From positions 1 through 64,000 of the forward strand of contig CAUZBP010000019.1 in the NCBI GenBank assembly GCA_963578105.1: 64,000 nucleotides of DNA, read 5' to 3'. The notes beneath the pieces were generated by a model. That model saw only the letters and a list, made by a program, of their open reading frames with translations. It did no database searches and was not told the DNA's origin. Both the position numbers and the translations under genes were made by a program. This stretch comes from GCA-2718815 sp963578105 (GTDB lineage Bacteria > Planctomycetota > Planctomycetia > Pirellulales > Pirellulaceae). Positions within the stretch are counted from its first letter, which is position 1. The number at the start of each line of letters is the position of its first letter. This document shows positions 54,132 to 63,084 of this stretch, in pieces.

Positions 54132-56291
54132 GTGAGCCTTGGTAGGAACATAACCAGAGGAATGATGTACATTAAGCGTCTCTGGACTTTACTGAGCAGT
54201 AGCGATGCCGTGGTCTATCTTGTACTGGCGGTAGTGCTCGCTACCTACAGTTGCATTCATTTGCAAGATTTTCATCTACGTCTGAGCAACCATCATTTGA
54301 GCGATGACACTCCTATTTTCTATGCCTACGCATCGAAATACCCGGAACGGTTTGACAATGACTATCTGGGACCCTACTTGGTAAGAATCTGGCGACCCGC
54401 TGCTGTCGCCGCGAGCATTCAGAACTGGGTTCCCACGCTTTTGTACACGCAGTTTGACATCGAACCGTTTCCTGTCACCAAGTGTTTCTCTCTGTTACAC
54501 GGGCTCGGATTAGGATTGGGAGTGTTCCTACTGGTTCGCGTTGTTTCCGAAAACAAAATCGTCGCCCTCCTGGCTACGTGTTTTGCGTACTTGGCATACC
54601 CGTGGGGACTCAATCTTGCCAACTACGGGTTTGATTCAGAATGGACATTTATGCCCTATGCAGCCAATGGTGCCATTGGTGCTGCCTTGATTGGCATCGC
54701 ACTGGCCCTGACCGGTAGACACTGGGTTTGGTCCTACCTGTTCCTCCTGTATGCAGGGCTCCTGCATCCCATGATTGGCCTGTATGCTGCAACGGCCATC
54801 GGCCTCTATTTTTTGTGGCAATTTTCTGCGCACAAGGCAAGTATTTGGCGAGTGGTTTTTTTAGGGTTTGTCACTGTGATCATTCTGGCACCGGGGATGA
54901 TAGCCACTTCAACGATGGCGGGAACTCCACTGGAAAAAAGTGAACTTTTTACAGGAATGCGTCTCAACCAACATCATTGGCCCTGGTGCTTTAATTTTCG
55001 CTGGCAATATGCCTGGCCGGCCGTGATCCAGTGGAATGTACTTGCCTTTCTCAGTTGGAAAAGGCGAGTTCACTTTTCTGACAAGTACTGCCATCTTTGG
55101 ATCTGCACGCTCGTAGCTGTTGCATTTCTGTCTGTTTCACAAGTCCTGGGAATGCTACTTGAAATCCCCCTACTGGTGGGTATCACCGGTTTAAGATCGA
55201 TTTCGCTCCTCTCGCTTGTCAGCCTTCCGCTGGTGTTTGGCTATCTGCTTGACAATCTACAATCGGGTCACCCGTTGCGAATGTTGATGGCGTCCTCTTT
55301 CTTCATCCTTCCCTTCCTGGGTGGTGAATATATTCTGATCGGATACATGACGATCGCGTTTTGTGTTCTCGATCTTGGCGAGGGTCATTTTGGGCCCTTT
55401 CATTTTTCGAGTTCCCCGGCAGCAAGAAACGTCTGTAACCTGCTGTCTGGGATTGTCATCCTGTTATGGGTCACCAGTTTCTTGAGGATCACCAACGATC
55501 CGTCGAGCGCAGCCAGCCTGTTAACTCGGATCCATTCCAATCTGACCTGGAATGCCATGCATTCCAATCCCGATGTCACGTCTCGTGCAATAGTGTTGAT
55601 CGTGGCAATGTCCCTTTGTGCTCTGCTCGTATGCTCTCACTGGAGATCACGCGATGCTACGATCGCTGTTTTACTGAATGGTGCCCGCTCAACACCCTTG
55701 CTGTGGATAATGTCTCTCTTGTATTGCTCCTTCTTTCTTCTCAACGCCCGGGCAGAGAGTGACACCATCCACAAATCTCGTGTCCCGGACATGCTGGATG
55801 TGCAGTTGTGGGCACGGGATCATTCGTCCGTAGACGCCTTATTTCTTATTCCGTTTCGGTGTTCCTGGACCTCGTCTTCGAAGCGACGATTCTTCTATCC
55901 AATTTCGTTTGAAGACTATGCCTACAGAGGAGTGGAAGAATTCAAAGAACATCGAGACCGATTGCTCGCCTTTTACGATATTCCCGAGCACATCGCCATC
56001 CGTCATCGTGGACAGACACTGAAGCGTATTGAAAAAAGAAAATTTGAGGATCTGGATGAAACTGGGTTACGTCGCTTTGCTCAGGAATTTGGCGTAACAC
56101 ATTTTGTGACCTGGAGATCACCCCGTGCCTTGTCGATGGAATTGCCCATCCTCTATGAAAATGATTCGCTAGTCGTTTTTGATCTGGCGCAGAGAATCCC
56201 GGAAACAACGAGTCAGCACGGAAAGATCGGCAGGGAACAATTCGGGGGCTTATCGACAATTGAGCCACTGGGAGAATCCGGGCCACCGTAG
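54132..56291 (+). CDS. Polytopic membrane protein with soluble C-terminal domain, unknown
   Basis: 719 residues from GTG 54132 (ATGs at 54162 and 54165 are alternatives). About 11-12 TM helices cover residues 15-545 (for example VVYLVLAVVLATYSCI, LGLGLGVFLLVRVV, GFVTVIILAPGMIA). The last about 170 residues are soluble and contain ALFLIPFRCSWTSSSKRRFFYPISFED and FAQEFGVTHFVTWRSP. The arrangement recalls glycosyltransferase-like or DUF6798-type membrane proteins of bacteria, but no DxD or other catalytic motif is clear to me. Only plus-strand gene between 50.3 and 64 kb. Confidence 0.75.
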   Translation: MSLGRNITRGMMYIKRLWTLLSSSDAVVYLVLAVVLATYSCIHLQDFHLRLSNHHLSDDTPIFYAYASKYPERFDNDYLGPYLVRIWRPAAVAASIQNWVPTLLYTQFDIEPFPVTKCFSLLHGLGLGLGVFLLVRVVSENKIVALLATCFAYLAYPWGLNLANYGFDSEWTFMPYAANGAIGAALIGIALALTGRHWVWSYLFLLYAGLLHPMIGLYAATAIGLYFLWQFSAHKASIWRVVFLGFVTVIILAPGMIATSTMAGTPLEKSELFTGMRLNQHHWPWCFNFRWQYAWPAVIQWNVLAFLSWKRRVHFSDKYCHLWICTLVAVAFLSVSQVLGMLLEIPLLVGITGLRSISLLSLVSLPLVFGYLLDNLQSGHPLRMLMASSFFILPFLGGEYILIGYMTIAFCVLDLGEGHFGPFHFSSSPAARNVCNLLSGIVILLWVTSFLRITNDPSSAASLLTRIHSNLTWNAMHSNPDVTSRAIVLIVAMSLCALLVCSHWRSRDATIAVLLNGARSTPLLWIMSLLYCSFFLLNARAESDTIHKSRVPDMLDVQLWARDHSSVDALFLIPFRCSWTSSSKRRFFYPISFEDYAYRGVEEFKEHRDRLLAFYDIPEHIAIRHRGQTLKRIEKRKFEDLDETGLRRFAQEFGVTHFVTWRSPRALSMELPILYENDSLVVFDLAQRIPETTSQHGKIGREQFGGLSTIEPLGESGPP

Positions 56292-56486
56292 GTCACCGGG
56301 TGGAAAACCTTGTCGACAGTCAAAATCCACACGACACCTGCTCCCGGAAAATTCCAAGCCGGATCCCACCTTACCGTGCTGGTCACCAACCAGAAAAAAT
56401 TGACGTGAATTGAGAACTGCATCCCCCCGAAGTTCTCTCAGCGCGTTGACGTTTCCGTGTAAAACGTGAAACCGTCCCCGCAATAA

Positions 56487-56498
56487 TAAACCGGTTTA
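56487..56498. other. 12-bp perfect palindrome in a convergent gap
   Basis: TAAACCGGTTTA, dyad with no spacer, 21 bp after the end of the minus-strand secreted gene on the far side of its stop. Probably minor. Confidence 0.4.
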
Positions 56499-56518
56499 GC
56501 AACACCAACTCTTATCTG

Positions 56519-59500
56519 TCACTGAACAAATACTTCACGGATGCCAACGTTGTCGTTCTCTTGGACAGCACCGCGAATTTCGATGCGCAAATAACTTGCC
56601 GCAACAGCCTGGTCCAGTAAAATGGACGTCATTGCGTCCGGCGCTTCCTGACTGGTCATCAGGTCAGTCCACTCTTGTGCATCGTTAGAGACCTGGACGG
56701 AAAAACTGCTGGGCTGCACCTCCTCGTCCCAGAGAATTTTGATCACCGAGATCGACTGCGACTGCGGCCAGATCACGGCCCACTCCGCGGGCAAGTCGGA
56801 GCTTGCCCGGTGAGGACTGCTCCGCCATGAACTGCCGGCCTGCCCGTCGGCAGCACGACTGGCCGCGTTCATTTTTCCACCGCTCCCGAAGACTTCACCT
56901 TTCCATGCCAGATTCGGCGTCTCCGTCTCGTGGACCTGGTCCAGCCAGTCCCAATGCGGCAATTCCCTCCAGGCATCGTGCTTCTGCCTTTGCTGAGGAG
57001 CGTATTTTTTCGCGTACTCGGGCCAGGCATAAATGAACGGTTCTGGAGAAGACCAGGGACCACCCCGTCCGCGTTTGTCGATCGCACGAACACGCCACCA
57101 TAACCGTTGACCAGGCTGCGGCGGCTCCTGAAGTTCATACTGGCCATCCATCACCGCGGGCTCTGAAAGTTCGATTCGATCCTGCGGACGGAACCGTGCC
57201 TCCCGAGCTACCTCTATCTGCTCCCGTTGATCACCGGGGCTGCTGGACTCGAAACGAAGCACGGGCTTTCCCTCTTTGACGTGCCCGTCTATCGCGGGTT
57301 CGCTCGGCGAGGGTGCCCCTGGTAATCCGAGTGACGCAGCCAATGCCCCTCCAGGCAGCGGAATCGCCATCATCCACGCCCCCAGGGGCGCCACTTCATG
57401 TGTCACTCGCTGGTGCGGGCCCGCGCCCAAAACACGTTTTTCATGGACTGCCCAGTCCCACGCCTGCTCGTCGTAAACCAACCCGATGCCGCCAGCGGGC
57501 AAGCTTAAAGGAAAGACAACATCGAGTGTCTGCGGTCTGCTCGCGAAGTTGGCAGCATAAACGCACAGGTAGGTTCGACCCTCAAACTGCTGCACGAGTG
57601 TTTTGGAGAACAGGTCTCGATCATGACGATCCCCCAGCCATGACGGGTAAAGCGTTCCAGTCGTCAGAAAGGCATAGCACTGGCGGCGAACCAACCCAAA
57701 CGCGTTATGAGGTTCCTGGCGATGATGGTGGTCTTTGATACCGACCATGGTAATGTAGTCGCCATAATTGCAGTGTTCGTTGCCGGTCCAGCCGAACATG
57801 TCACCATAGAGCGGGTCCACGGTACGCAGGCGTTTACTGTACCCTGCTCCGTCGATCCAGTGGCCATACAGGTTCACATTCATCTCACTGGTTTCCGTGA
57901 TCGACTGTCGCGTGGTGATATTCAGATCACGTGGTTCGCCCTGCCCGGTGGGCAACAAGCTATAGGCAAACATGCCCTGCAAATATTGATACGGCGACGG
58001 TGCAGAGTACCCTTGCCAGATGCCGTTTTCCGAGTTGTACATAAATTCATCGCCACGCAAACCCACACGATAATCAAATGGTTTGCCACTGCCCCAACGG
58101 TGCGTTTCAGGATCGGCTAATTTCATGTCAGCTTCGTGGCGACTGAGGCGATAGCGATTAAAATCGATTGCGACCTCGGGATAGGTCGAATCCTTAATCC
58201 ACTGAACGCCATTCTCTGTAACGTGACTGATCCAGTCTTTGCGCTTTCCGCTTTCAAATCTTGTGGCGGTAGGATATTGCAGGTGCAACGTTTCGCCGGG
58301 AACCACATGGCCGTTAGCGTCCTTGTCATAATCGGCCAAAGATCCGAAATGAGTGGTTAGAATATCGATCATGTCGGCCATGGGCTGGCCGCGACGCAAG
58401 GCCGTATCAAACAGCACCGCACGGATCGACGGGAGCCAGTGGTTCTGCTCTTCAACACGTCCGTCTTCCGGATCGTACTTCTGGACGAGATCTCGCACCG
58501 TTTTCATGGCCTGGTAATAGTTACTCGCCCACACATCGCCGTCGTAGCCGTAGTCGGCAAACGCTTGGCCGTCATCGCCGAATCCCTGGCCCCACGGCCC
58601 GTGTTGCTCACATTTCACGTTATAGTAATTCGCGTACGGGGCGACGTGGCGGATAGCCGGTTCCAAGGCGGCTTTCCATTTTTCGACATCGTAGATCAGG
58701 ACATCAGCACCCTGCGCCGGCTCGTAGGATGGGGTTAAGTGCTTGAAGATCGTCTGATCGTGAAAGTCAGACTGTGTCTCCAGGTCATCATCCACATTGA
58801 CAAACTTCGCCCACAGGTCGGGTTGGCCGCAGAACGACCAGATGGTGTAAAACTCGAAATCACGGAACCCCCAGTCGAGCCACAACCTTTCGGCGCCGCG
58901 TTTCGCGTCCCAGGCAGCGGCAACCGTTCCCAGACCAGGCGTAATGTTTGGCATCCCGTTTCCATTGATTACTCCGAGCAGTGCGTTGTCATAGTAGAAA
59001 CGCCGCTGCCCACCGCGACCCCAGGCATAACCCTGCGACCAGATTGCGAAGTCGTAGTAAATTGAATTGGCGTAGCTAGGCAGCATCCCTCCATCGGCCG
59101 GGCGGAGCGTGACCCAATCAACAACCAGAAGCTGTGCGGGACCGATCTGGTTCAGCACATCGCTGGGCAGTACGCCACTGGTCGAAAGTTTCAGCTGGTT
59201 CTCACCGGTTTGCAGCAGATCTTCCGGGATCAGCCACCGGCCCTCCATCGTGGCAATAGGCGGCCGCCTGTTTTCCAACCCGCGCACGTTGTCATACCGA
59301 GTGTCACCCCCGAAAGCAAAGTAAGGCAGAAGAGCCGTACCGTTAACCTCCACATCCAGCCGCGTCCCCGAGAAAGGTGCCTTGGCAAAATGGACCCGAA
59401 GATCCAGTGACGTCGGATCACCTAGCGTGATGGTGATCGCACGGGCACCGCCGCCCCGTAGCGGGCCGAGACACACTTGCCTGACCCCACCGTCAACATC

Positions 59501-59599
59501 TGTGACTTGAATCCCCTGAGTATCAGCACCCACGGGTAACGCAGTCCCACACAGAGCCACGACCCAGACCATCGCAAGTTGTAGAGCAGTGCATCGCAC
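56519..59599 (-). CDS. Large modular secreted protein, unknown, with lyase-like and discoidin-like modules
   Basis: 1026 residues. Signal peptide LQLAMVWVVALCGTALPVGA. Module order by eye: N-terminal beta-sandwich (about 28-170; TRLDVEVNGTALLPYFAFGG); a long central region (about 175-720) with aromatic and acidic blocks (WKAALEPAIRHVAPYANYYN, CEQHGPWGQGFGDDG); a fibronectin-III-like segment (about 770-870; RLWWRVRAIDKRGRGGPWSS); and a C-terminal F5/8 type C-like domain (about 915-1026; FSVQVSNDAQEWTDLM). The central region may be a (beta/alpha)8 or (alpha/alpha) catalytic domain, but I cannot place it in a family. Likely extracellular carbohydrate binding or cleavage. Confidence 0.7.
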   Translation of the reverse strand: MRCTALQLAMVWVVALCGTALPVGADTQGIQVTDVDGGVRQVCLGPLRGGGARAITITLGDPTSLDLRVHFAKAPFSGTRLDVEVNGTALLPYFAFGGDTRYDNVRGLENRRPPIATMEGRWLIPEDLLQTGENQLKLSTSGVLPSDVLNQIGPAQLLVVDWVTLRPADGGMLPSYANSIYYDFAIWSQGYAWGRGGQRRFYYDNALLGVINGNGMPNITPGLGTVAAAWDAKRGAERLWLDWGFRDFEFYTIWSFCGQPDLWAKFVNVDDDLETQSDFHDQTIFKHLTPSYEPAQGADVLIYDVEKWKAALEPAIRHVAPYANYYNVKCEQHGPWGQGFGDDGQAFADYGYDGDVWASNYYQAMKTVRDLVQKYDPEDGRVEEQNHWLPSIRAVLFDTALRRGQPMADMIDILTTHFGSLADYDKDANGHVVPGETLHLQYPTATRFESGKRKDWISHVTENGVQWIKDSTYPEVAIDFNRYRLSRHEADMKLADPETHRWGSGKPFDYRVGLRGDEFMYNSENGIWQGYSAPSPYQYLQGMFAYSLLPTGQGEPRDLNITTRQSITETSEMNVNLYGHWIDGAGYSKRLRTVDPLYGDMFGWTGNEHCNYGDYITMVGIKDHHHRQEPHNAFGLVRRQCYAFLTTGTLYPSWLGDRHDRDLFSKTLVQQFEGRTYLCVYAANFASRPQTLDVVFPLSLPAGGIGLVYDEQAWDWAVHEKRVLGAGPHQRVTHEVAPLGAWMMAIPLPGGALAASLGLPGAPSPSEPAIDGHVKEGKPVLRFESSSPGDQREQIEVAREARFRPQDRIELSEPAVMDGQYELQEPPQPGQRLWWRVRAIDKRGRGGPWSSPEPFIYAWPEYAKKYAPQQRQKHDAWRELPHWDWLDQVHETETPNLAWKGEVFGSGGKMNAASRAADGQAGSSWRSSPHRASSDLPAEWAVIWPQSQSISVIKILWDEEVQPSSFSVQVSNDAQEWTDLMTSQEAPDAMTSILLDQAVAASYLRIEIRGAVQENDNVGIREVFVQ

Positions 59600-59964
59600 G
59601 GTTGATCGGCCTCCCAGAAGCTAATTCGGCGGTAAGTACTGTTCCAAAAGATTGGAACTCGTTGGATCTCATGATACCCAAAACGACTTTCAATTGGTCC
59701 AACTTACCCGATACGTGTTGGATTTCAATCATTGGGTACACCGTCGATCAAAAAGGCGGTGTGTTGCCACTGGTTTGCTGCCCAGGAATGCTTACCGGTA
59801 CCTCATGAGGGTGAACAGTCGGCGCATCGGTAAAACGACACGGTGATCGTTCGTGTCGGCCAGTACGATAAGCACGGAGTGCGTCTCTGACCGTTGCAAA
59901 TCGACCTGCAGTGACTGCTTATCACTGCGTCCTCAAAACCTGTCCGGGCGGTCCTGACCATGCG
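59600..59964. other. Intergenic region with hairpin and imperfect direct repeat
   Basis: 365 bp between two minus-strand genes. It holds a perfect 7-bp hairpin (59641-59658) and two copies of a GTTGGATYTCAAT-like word (59661 and 59717), see the separate entry. No gene. Confidence 0.5.
59641..59658. promoter_or_regulatory. Inverted repeat upstream of the 1026-aa secreted gene
   Basis: GTTCCAA-AAGA-TTGGAAC, perfect 7-bp arms, about 42 bp before the start codon on the minus strand. Close by, TCCAAC (59698-59703) and GTTGGA (59717-59722) make a second inverted pair, and GTTGGAT words recur at 59661 and 59717. The cluster could be a repressor site or a leader structure. Confidence 0.35.
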
Positions 59965-62199
59965 CTAGTCAGGTGGCGATGTGCCGGTTCTTTCCCGGAA
60001 AGGAGTCGATTGCTGGTAAGATTCGAGACGCTGACGAAATAAATTGGCCGCGTCGACATCGCCCACTGCTGAAGCCCGGTCGATCACGTGTTGCATGACC
60101 CGGATTGCTTCGTCAAAATGACCCGTCGCCGCGTAGGCTGCAGCCAACGTATCGAGAAACATTGAGTTGCGACGCTGCGTCAGACTAGCAACAATTTCTG
60201 CCAGAAGCATTGCCTGATCAGGTTTACGGATCGCTGGATCGTGATGGGTTGCCAGCGTCCAGGCAAGATTGTTCATGAAGTACACGACCTTCTGGTTACG
60301 CTGACCCGATTTTGTGAAGTTCTCTCGTGCTGACTCACTGTGACCCTGGTGCATCAGCGCTAAACCACGTGCAAAATACTCCTTACTGTCAACTGTTTTG
60401 GTTGTATGGGACGGATCATTGCTCAGCTCGGGAAGTGAACCAGTTTGCTGCTCCCTTGCATCAAGATTCGAGAGGTCAACCGTGGGTGCAATCTCCGTTT
60501 CCAGCGCGAGTTGAAAGTGCCCTATCGCCTCTTCGACCCTCCCCACCGAAAGCAGGGCCCCGGCAAGTTGTACGTGGACGTCCGCCATGCTGTTATCGAA
60601 GCGAACCACTTTTCCCTCGTCAGTTAATCCCTTCTTGGAGGCGGCGATCGCCAGGTATTCTGAGAAATGAGACACCGCGTCAGCATGACGACCTTGCCTG
60701 TGGGCAATTCTTCCAAGAATCACATAGGGAGCGAGTACTTTCGGCCGCTCGGAGATAATCTCCAAACACTTCTCCCGCGCCATGGCGAAACGATTATCGT
60801 TGAAACGTCCCCAGGCAGACATAAGGTGCTCGTTTACCTGCACAAATTCTTTCGGATCCTCTGCATTCGGATCAATTTGGTCGACTTCGTTGAGACGGCC
60901 ACCACCGATGTACCCGAGCGAGCGAAGACGTTGCATCGTTTCCGTATCCGCCGGTTGAATCTGGTCGCCGGCATCCGTTGGAGACTGTTCCGCCAGCATC
61001 ATCTTCAAATGATCTTGAAGTTGCCGGGCAACCTCGACATGGTCCTTGACAACATTGACCGTTTCCATGGAGTCACTCCGCACGTCGTAAAGTTCAGGGT
61101 TTGTCGTCCAAATATACTTCCACCGGCCATTTACCAAACCAAACAGCGGATTGCACTCGTACTTGGTCGGATAGAGTGATTCCATATAGATAAATCGATC
61201 CCGCTCAGGGGCCGTATCAGCGAACAAATCAGCCGACAGATCAACCCCTTGGACATGTCGAGGGACCTCCTTGCCCAACAAACCGAGGACCGTCGGTAGA
61301 ACATCCGTGATGCTGACCGGGCACTGAACCTTCTTGCCCTGCGGTCCTCCGGGCACCTTCATAATGAACGGAATCTGTATCGTGCTCTGATAGATGAAAT
61401 AAGAATGCGTTTTTTCACCGTGCTCCTCCAGGCTTTCACCATGATCGGAAGTAATGATGATGAGTGTCGAGTCATAAACCCCCATGGCTTTCAACATTGA
61501 AACCAACTGGCCGATACAGTGGTCCGTGTACGCGATCTCCCCCGCATAAGGGTCTTTTGCGTATTGCGAAGCAAACGGCTCGGGAGGACCGTAAAATGCG
61601 TGTGGATCATAATAATGCAAAAACAAAAAAAACGGTTCCTCGTGATGGGCCTCGAGCCACGCGGTGGCGGCACGATTGACCTGGCCTGCCGTGCGTTGGT
61701 TGGGTTGGCTGTCGATGCTCGAAGCATTGCTCCCTCGCATGTCGTCGTTGTACGTGTCAAAGCCCTGGTCAAGCCCGAAATTCGAGTCAAGCATAAAGGC
61801 CCCTACGAATGCCCCCGTCTGAAAGTCGTCCTCTCGCAGAATTTCCGCCAGCGTGTCGTTTGAATCACCCAAACGATAGTTGATGTTGTCGCGGACACGG
61901 TGAAACGGGGGTGTGGTACCGGTCAACAAGGAGCAATGTGCCGGAAGCGTAACTGGATTGGTCGAGTGCGCGTTGACAAACATCACACCATCTTGAGCAA
62001 TGCGATCAATGTGCGGGCTCGTTTGTCGCTCCGGGTTATAGCACCCCAGGTGGTCGGCGCGGCACGTGTCAATGCTGATCAACACAACATTACGAATGGG
62101 CACCCGTTGAGAATCCAGCCGTTGCCAATTCCAAATCCAAACAGCCGACACCGCAACAATCACAAACAGGACGACAATGCGTGCTCTTCGCCAATTCAT
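59965..62199 (-). CDS. Sulfatase/alkaline phosphatase-superfamily hydrolase with C-terminal TPRs
   Basis: 744 residues from ATG 62199. One N-terminal TM or signal helix (IVVLFVIVAVSAVWIW). Residues about 37-430 are the sulfatase fold: VLISIDTCRADHLGCY (metal Asp44), NPVTLPAHCSLLTGTTP and IIITSDHGESLEEHGEKTH (metal Asp-His). At the position of the formylglycine Cys/Ser stands Thr84 (T-L-P-A-H), so the usual sulfatase cofactor cannot form; phosphotransferase-type members use Thr or Ser there. TPRs follow (about 500-740; LGRIAHRQGRHADAVSHFSEY, AGALLSVGRVEEAIGHFQLAL). Probably membrane-anchored, active outside. Confidence 0.85.
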   Translation of the reverse strand: MNWRRARIVVLFVIVAVSAVWIWNWQRLDSQRVPIRNVVLISIDTCRADHLGCYNPERQTSPHIDRIAQDGVMFVNAHSTNPVTLPAHCSLLTGTTPPFHRVRDNINYRLGDSNDTLAEILREDDFQTGAFVGAFMLDSNFGLDQGFDTYNDDMRGSNASSIDSQPNQRTAGQVNRAATAWLEAHHEEPFFLFLHYYDPHAFYGPPEPFASQYAKDPYAGEIAYTDHCIGQLVSMLKAMGVYDSTLIIITSDHGESLEEHGEKTHSYFIYQSTIQIPFIMKVPGGPQGKKVQCPVSITDVLPTVLGLLGKEVPRHVQGVDLSADLFADTAPERDRFIYMESLYPTKYECNPLFGLVNGRWKYIWTTNPELYDVRSDSMETVNVVKDHVEVARQLQDHLKMMLAEQSPTDAGDQIQPADTETMQRLRSLGYIGGGRLNEVDQIDPNAEDPKEFVQVNEHLMSAWGRFNDNRFAMAREKCLEIISERPKVLAPYVILGRIAHRQGRHADAVSHFSEYLAIAASKKGLTDEGKVVRFDNSMADVHVQLAGALLSVGRVEEAIGHFQLALETEIAPTVDLSNLDAREQQTGSLPELSNDPSHTTKTVDSKEYFARGLALMHQGHSESARENFTKSGQRNQKVVYFMNNLAWTLATHHDPAIRKPDQAMLLAEIVASLTQRRNSMFLDTLAAAYAATGHFDEAIRVMQHVIDRASAVGDVDAANLFRQRLESYQQSTPFRERTGTSPPD

Positions 62200-63084
62200 T
62201 CTGAAACGCCTAGAAATACCCTGAATGCTACCAGACGCCGGACAGAGCAAGCGGCCTCTGTAAAACCATGGCGGGGCACTCTCAGGAGAAAAAACACTGT
62301 CGCCACTTTTAATGACAAGTTCGCACAATCACCGCCAAGAAGAAGCCCCCAAAAGACGGATTGTCAAACTACCATGAATAAGCAGGAGATCCTATCGCAA
62401 AACATCGGACCGTAGAAATCCAGTCGGACATTGCGCGTCAACGTGGACCGTGTTACATGAAGACCTTTCCTGAACACAGGTCGTGACGGTACGGAAGGCT
62501 ACTAAGTAATCAAAAAACGTTCGCAACTTGAACTGTGAATTCGTTGCAAGTGCGAAGGTCTGGATTGCCGCATAGGAAAGGGTGTACAATGAATATCGGT
62601 AGCTTATGAAGCCCAACTCAGGCCTGCACCAGGAGTGGCTTGAAATTGCAGCACTTGTGATGCCTTGTCGACGGCGTACCGCTCTGTGCGATCACGAACA
62701 CCTGACAATGTAGTTTCAAACGTCCTCGAATCTACCAACATGGCGAGAAGGTGACCGTTCAAACAGCAGACCGTATTTGAGCGATTTCAAGGTTGGCGGC
62801 CGACGCTAGAAAAGCCGGACCGAGAACGACCCGCAGATGGGCTGCCGCAGGATATCGACCAGCACATGCGACTGATGTGCGACATCTTGGTTCTCGCATT
62901 CCAGACCGACACGGCTCTTTCCGGTTGGATGAAAAGATTGTCACCTGCCTATCGCGCCACCTTGTTCACATCTTATCCGGTAGACATTCCAGTTCCTTCT
63001 GGCGGGCGAATCCAGTCCACTCCTCGCAGCGAACAAACCATGAACGGTTGACTTGCGGGTGTTGCGATCCCCAATGGCGGTCCA
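62200..63084. other. Long intergenic region, no gene supported
   Basis: 885 bp between two minus-strand genes. The best structure is an imperfect hairpin at 62520-62556 (TTCGCAACTTG with CAAGTGCGAA, one bulge). Short frames on both strands are irregular in composition or are antisense to the neighbouring gene. It may hold the promoter of the sulfatase-like gene. Confidence 0.45.
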
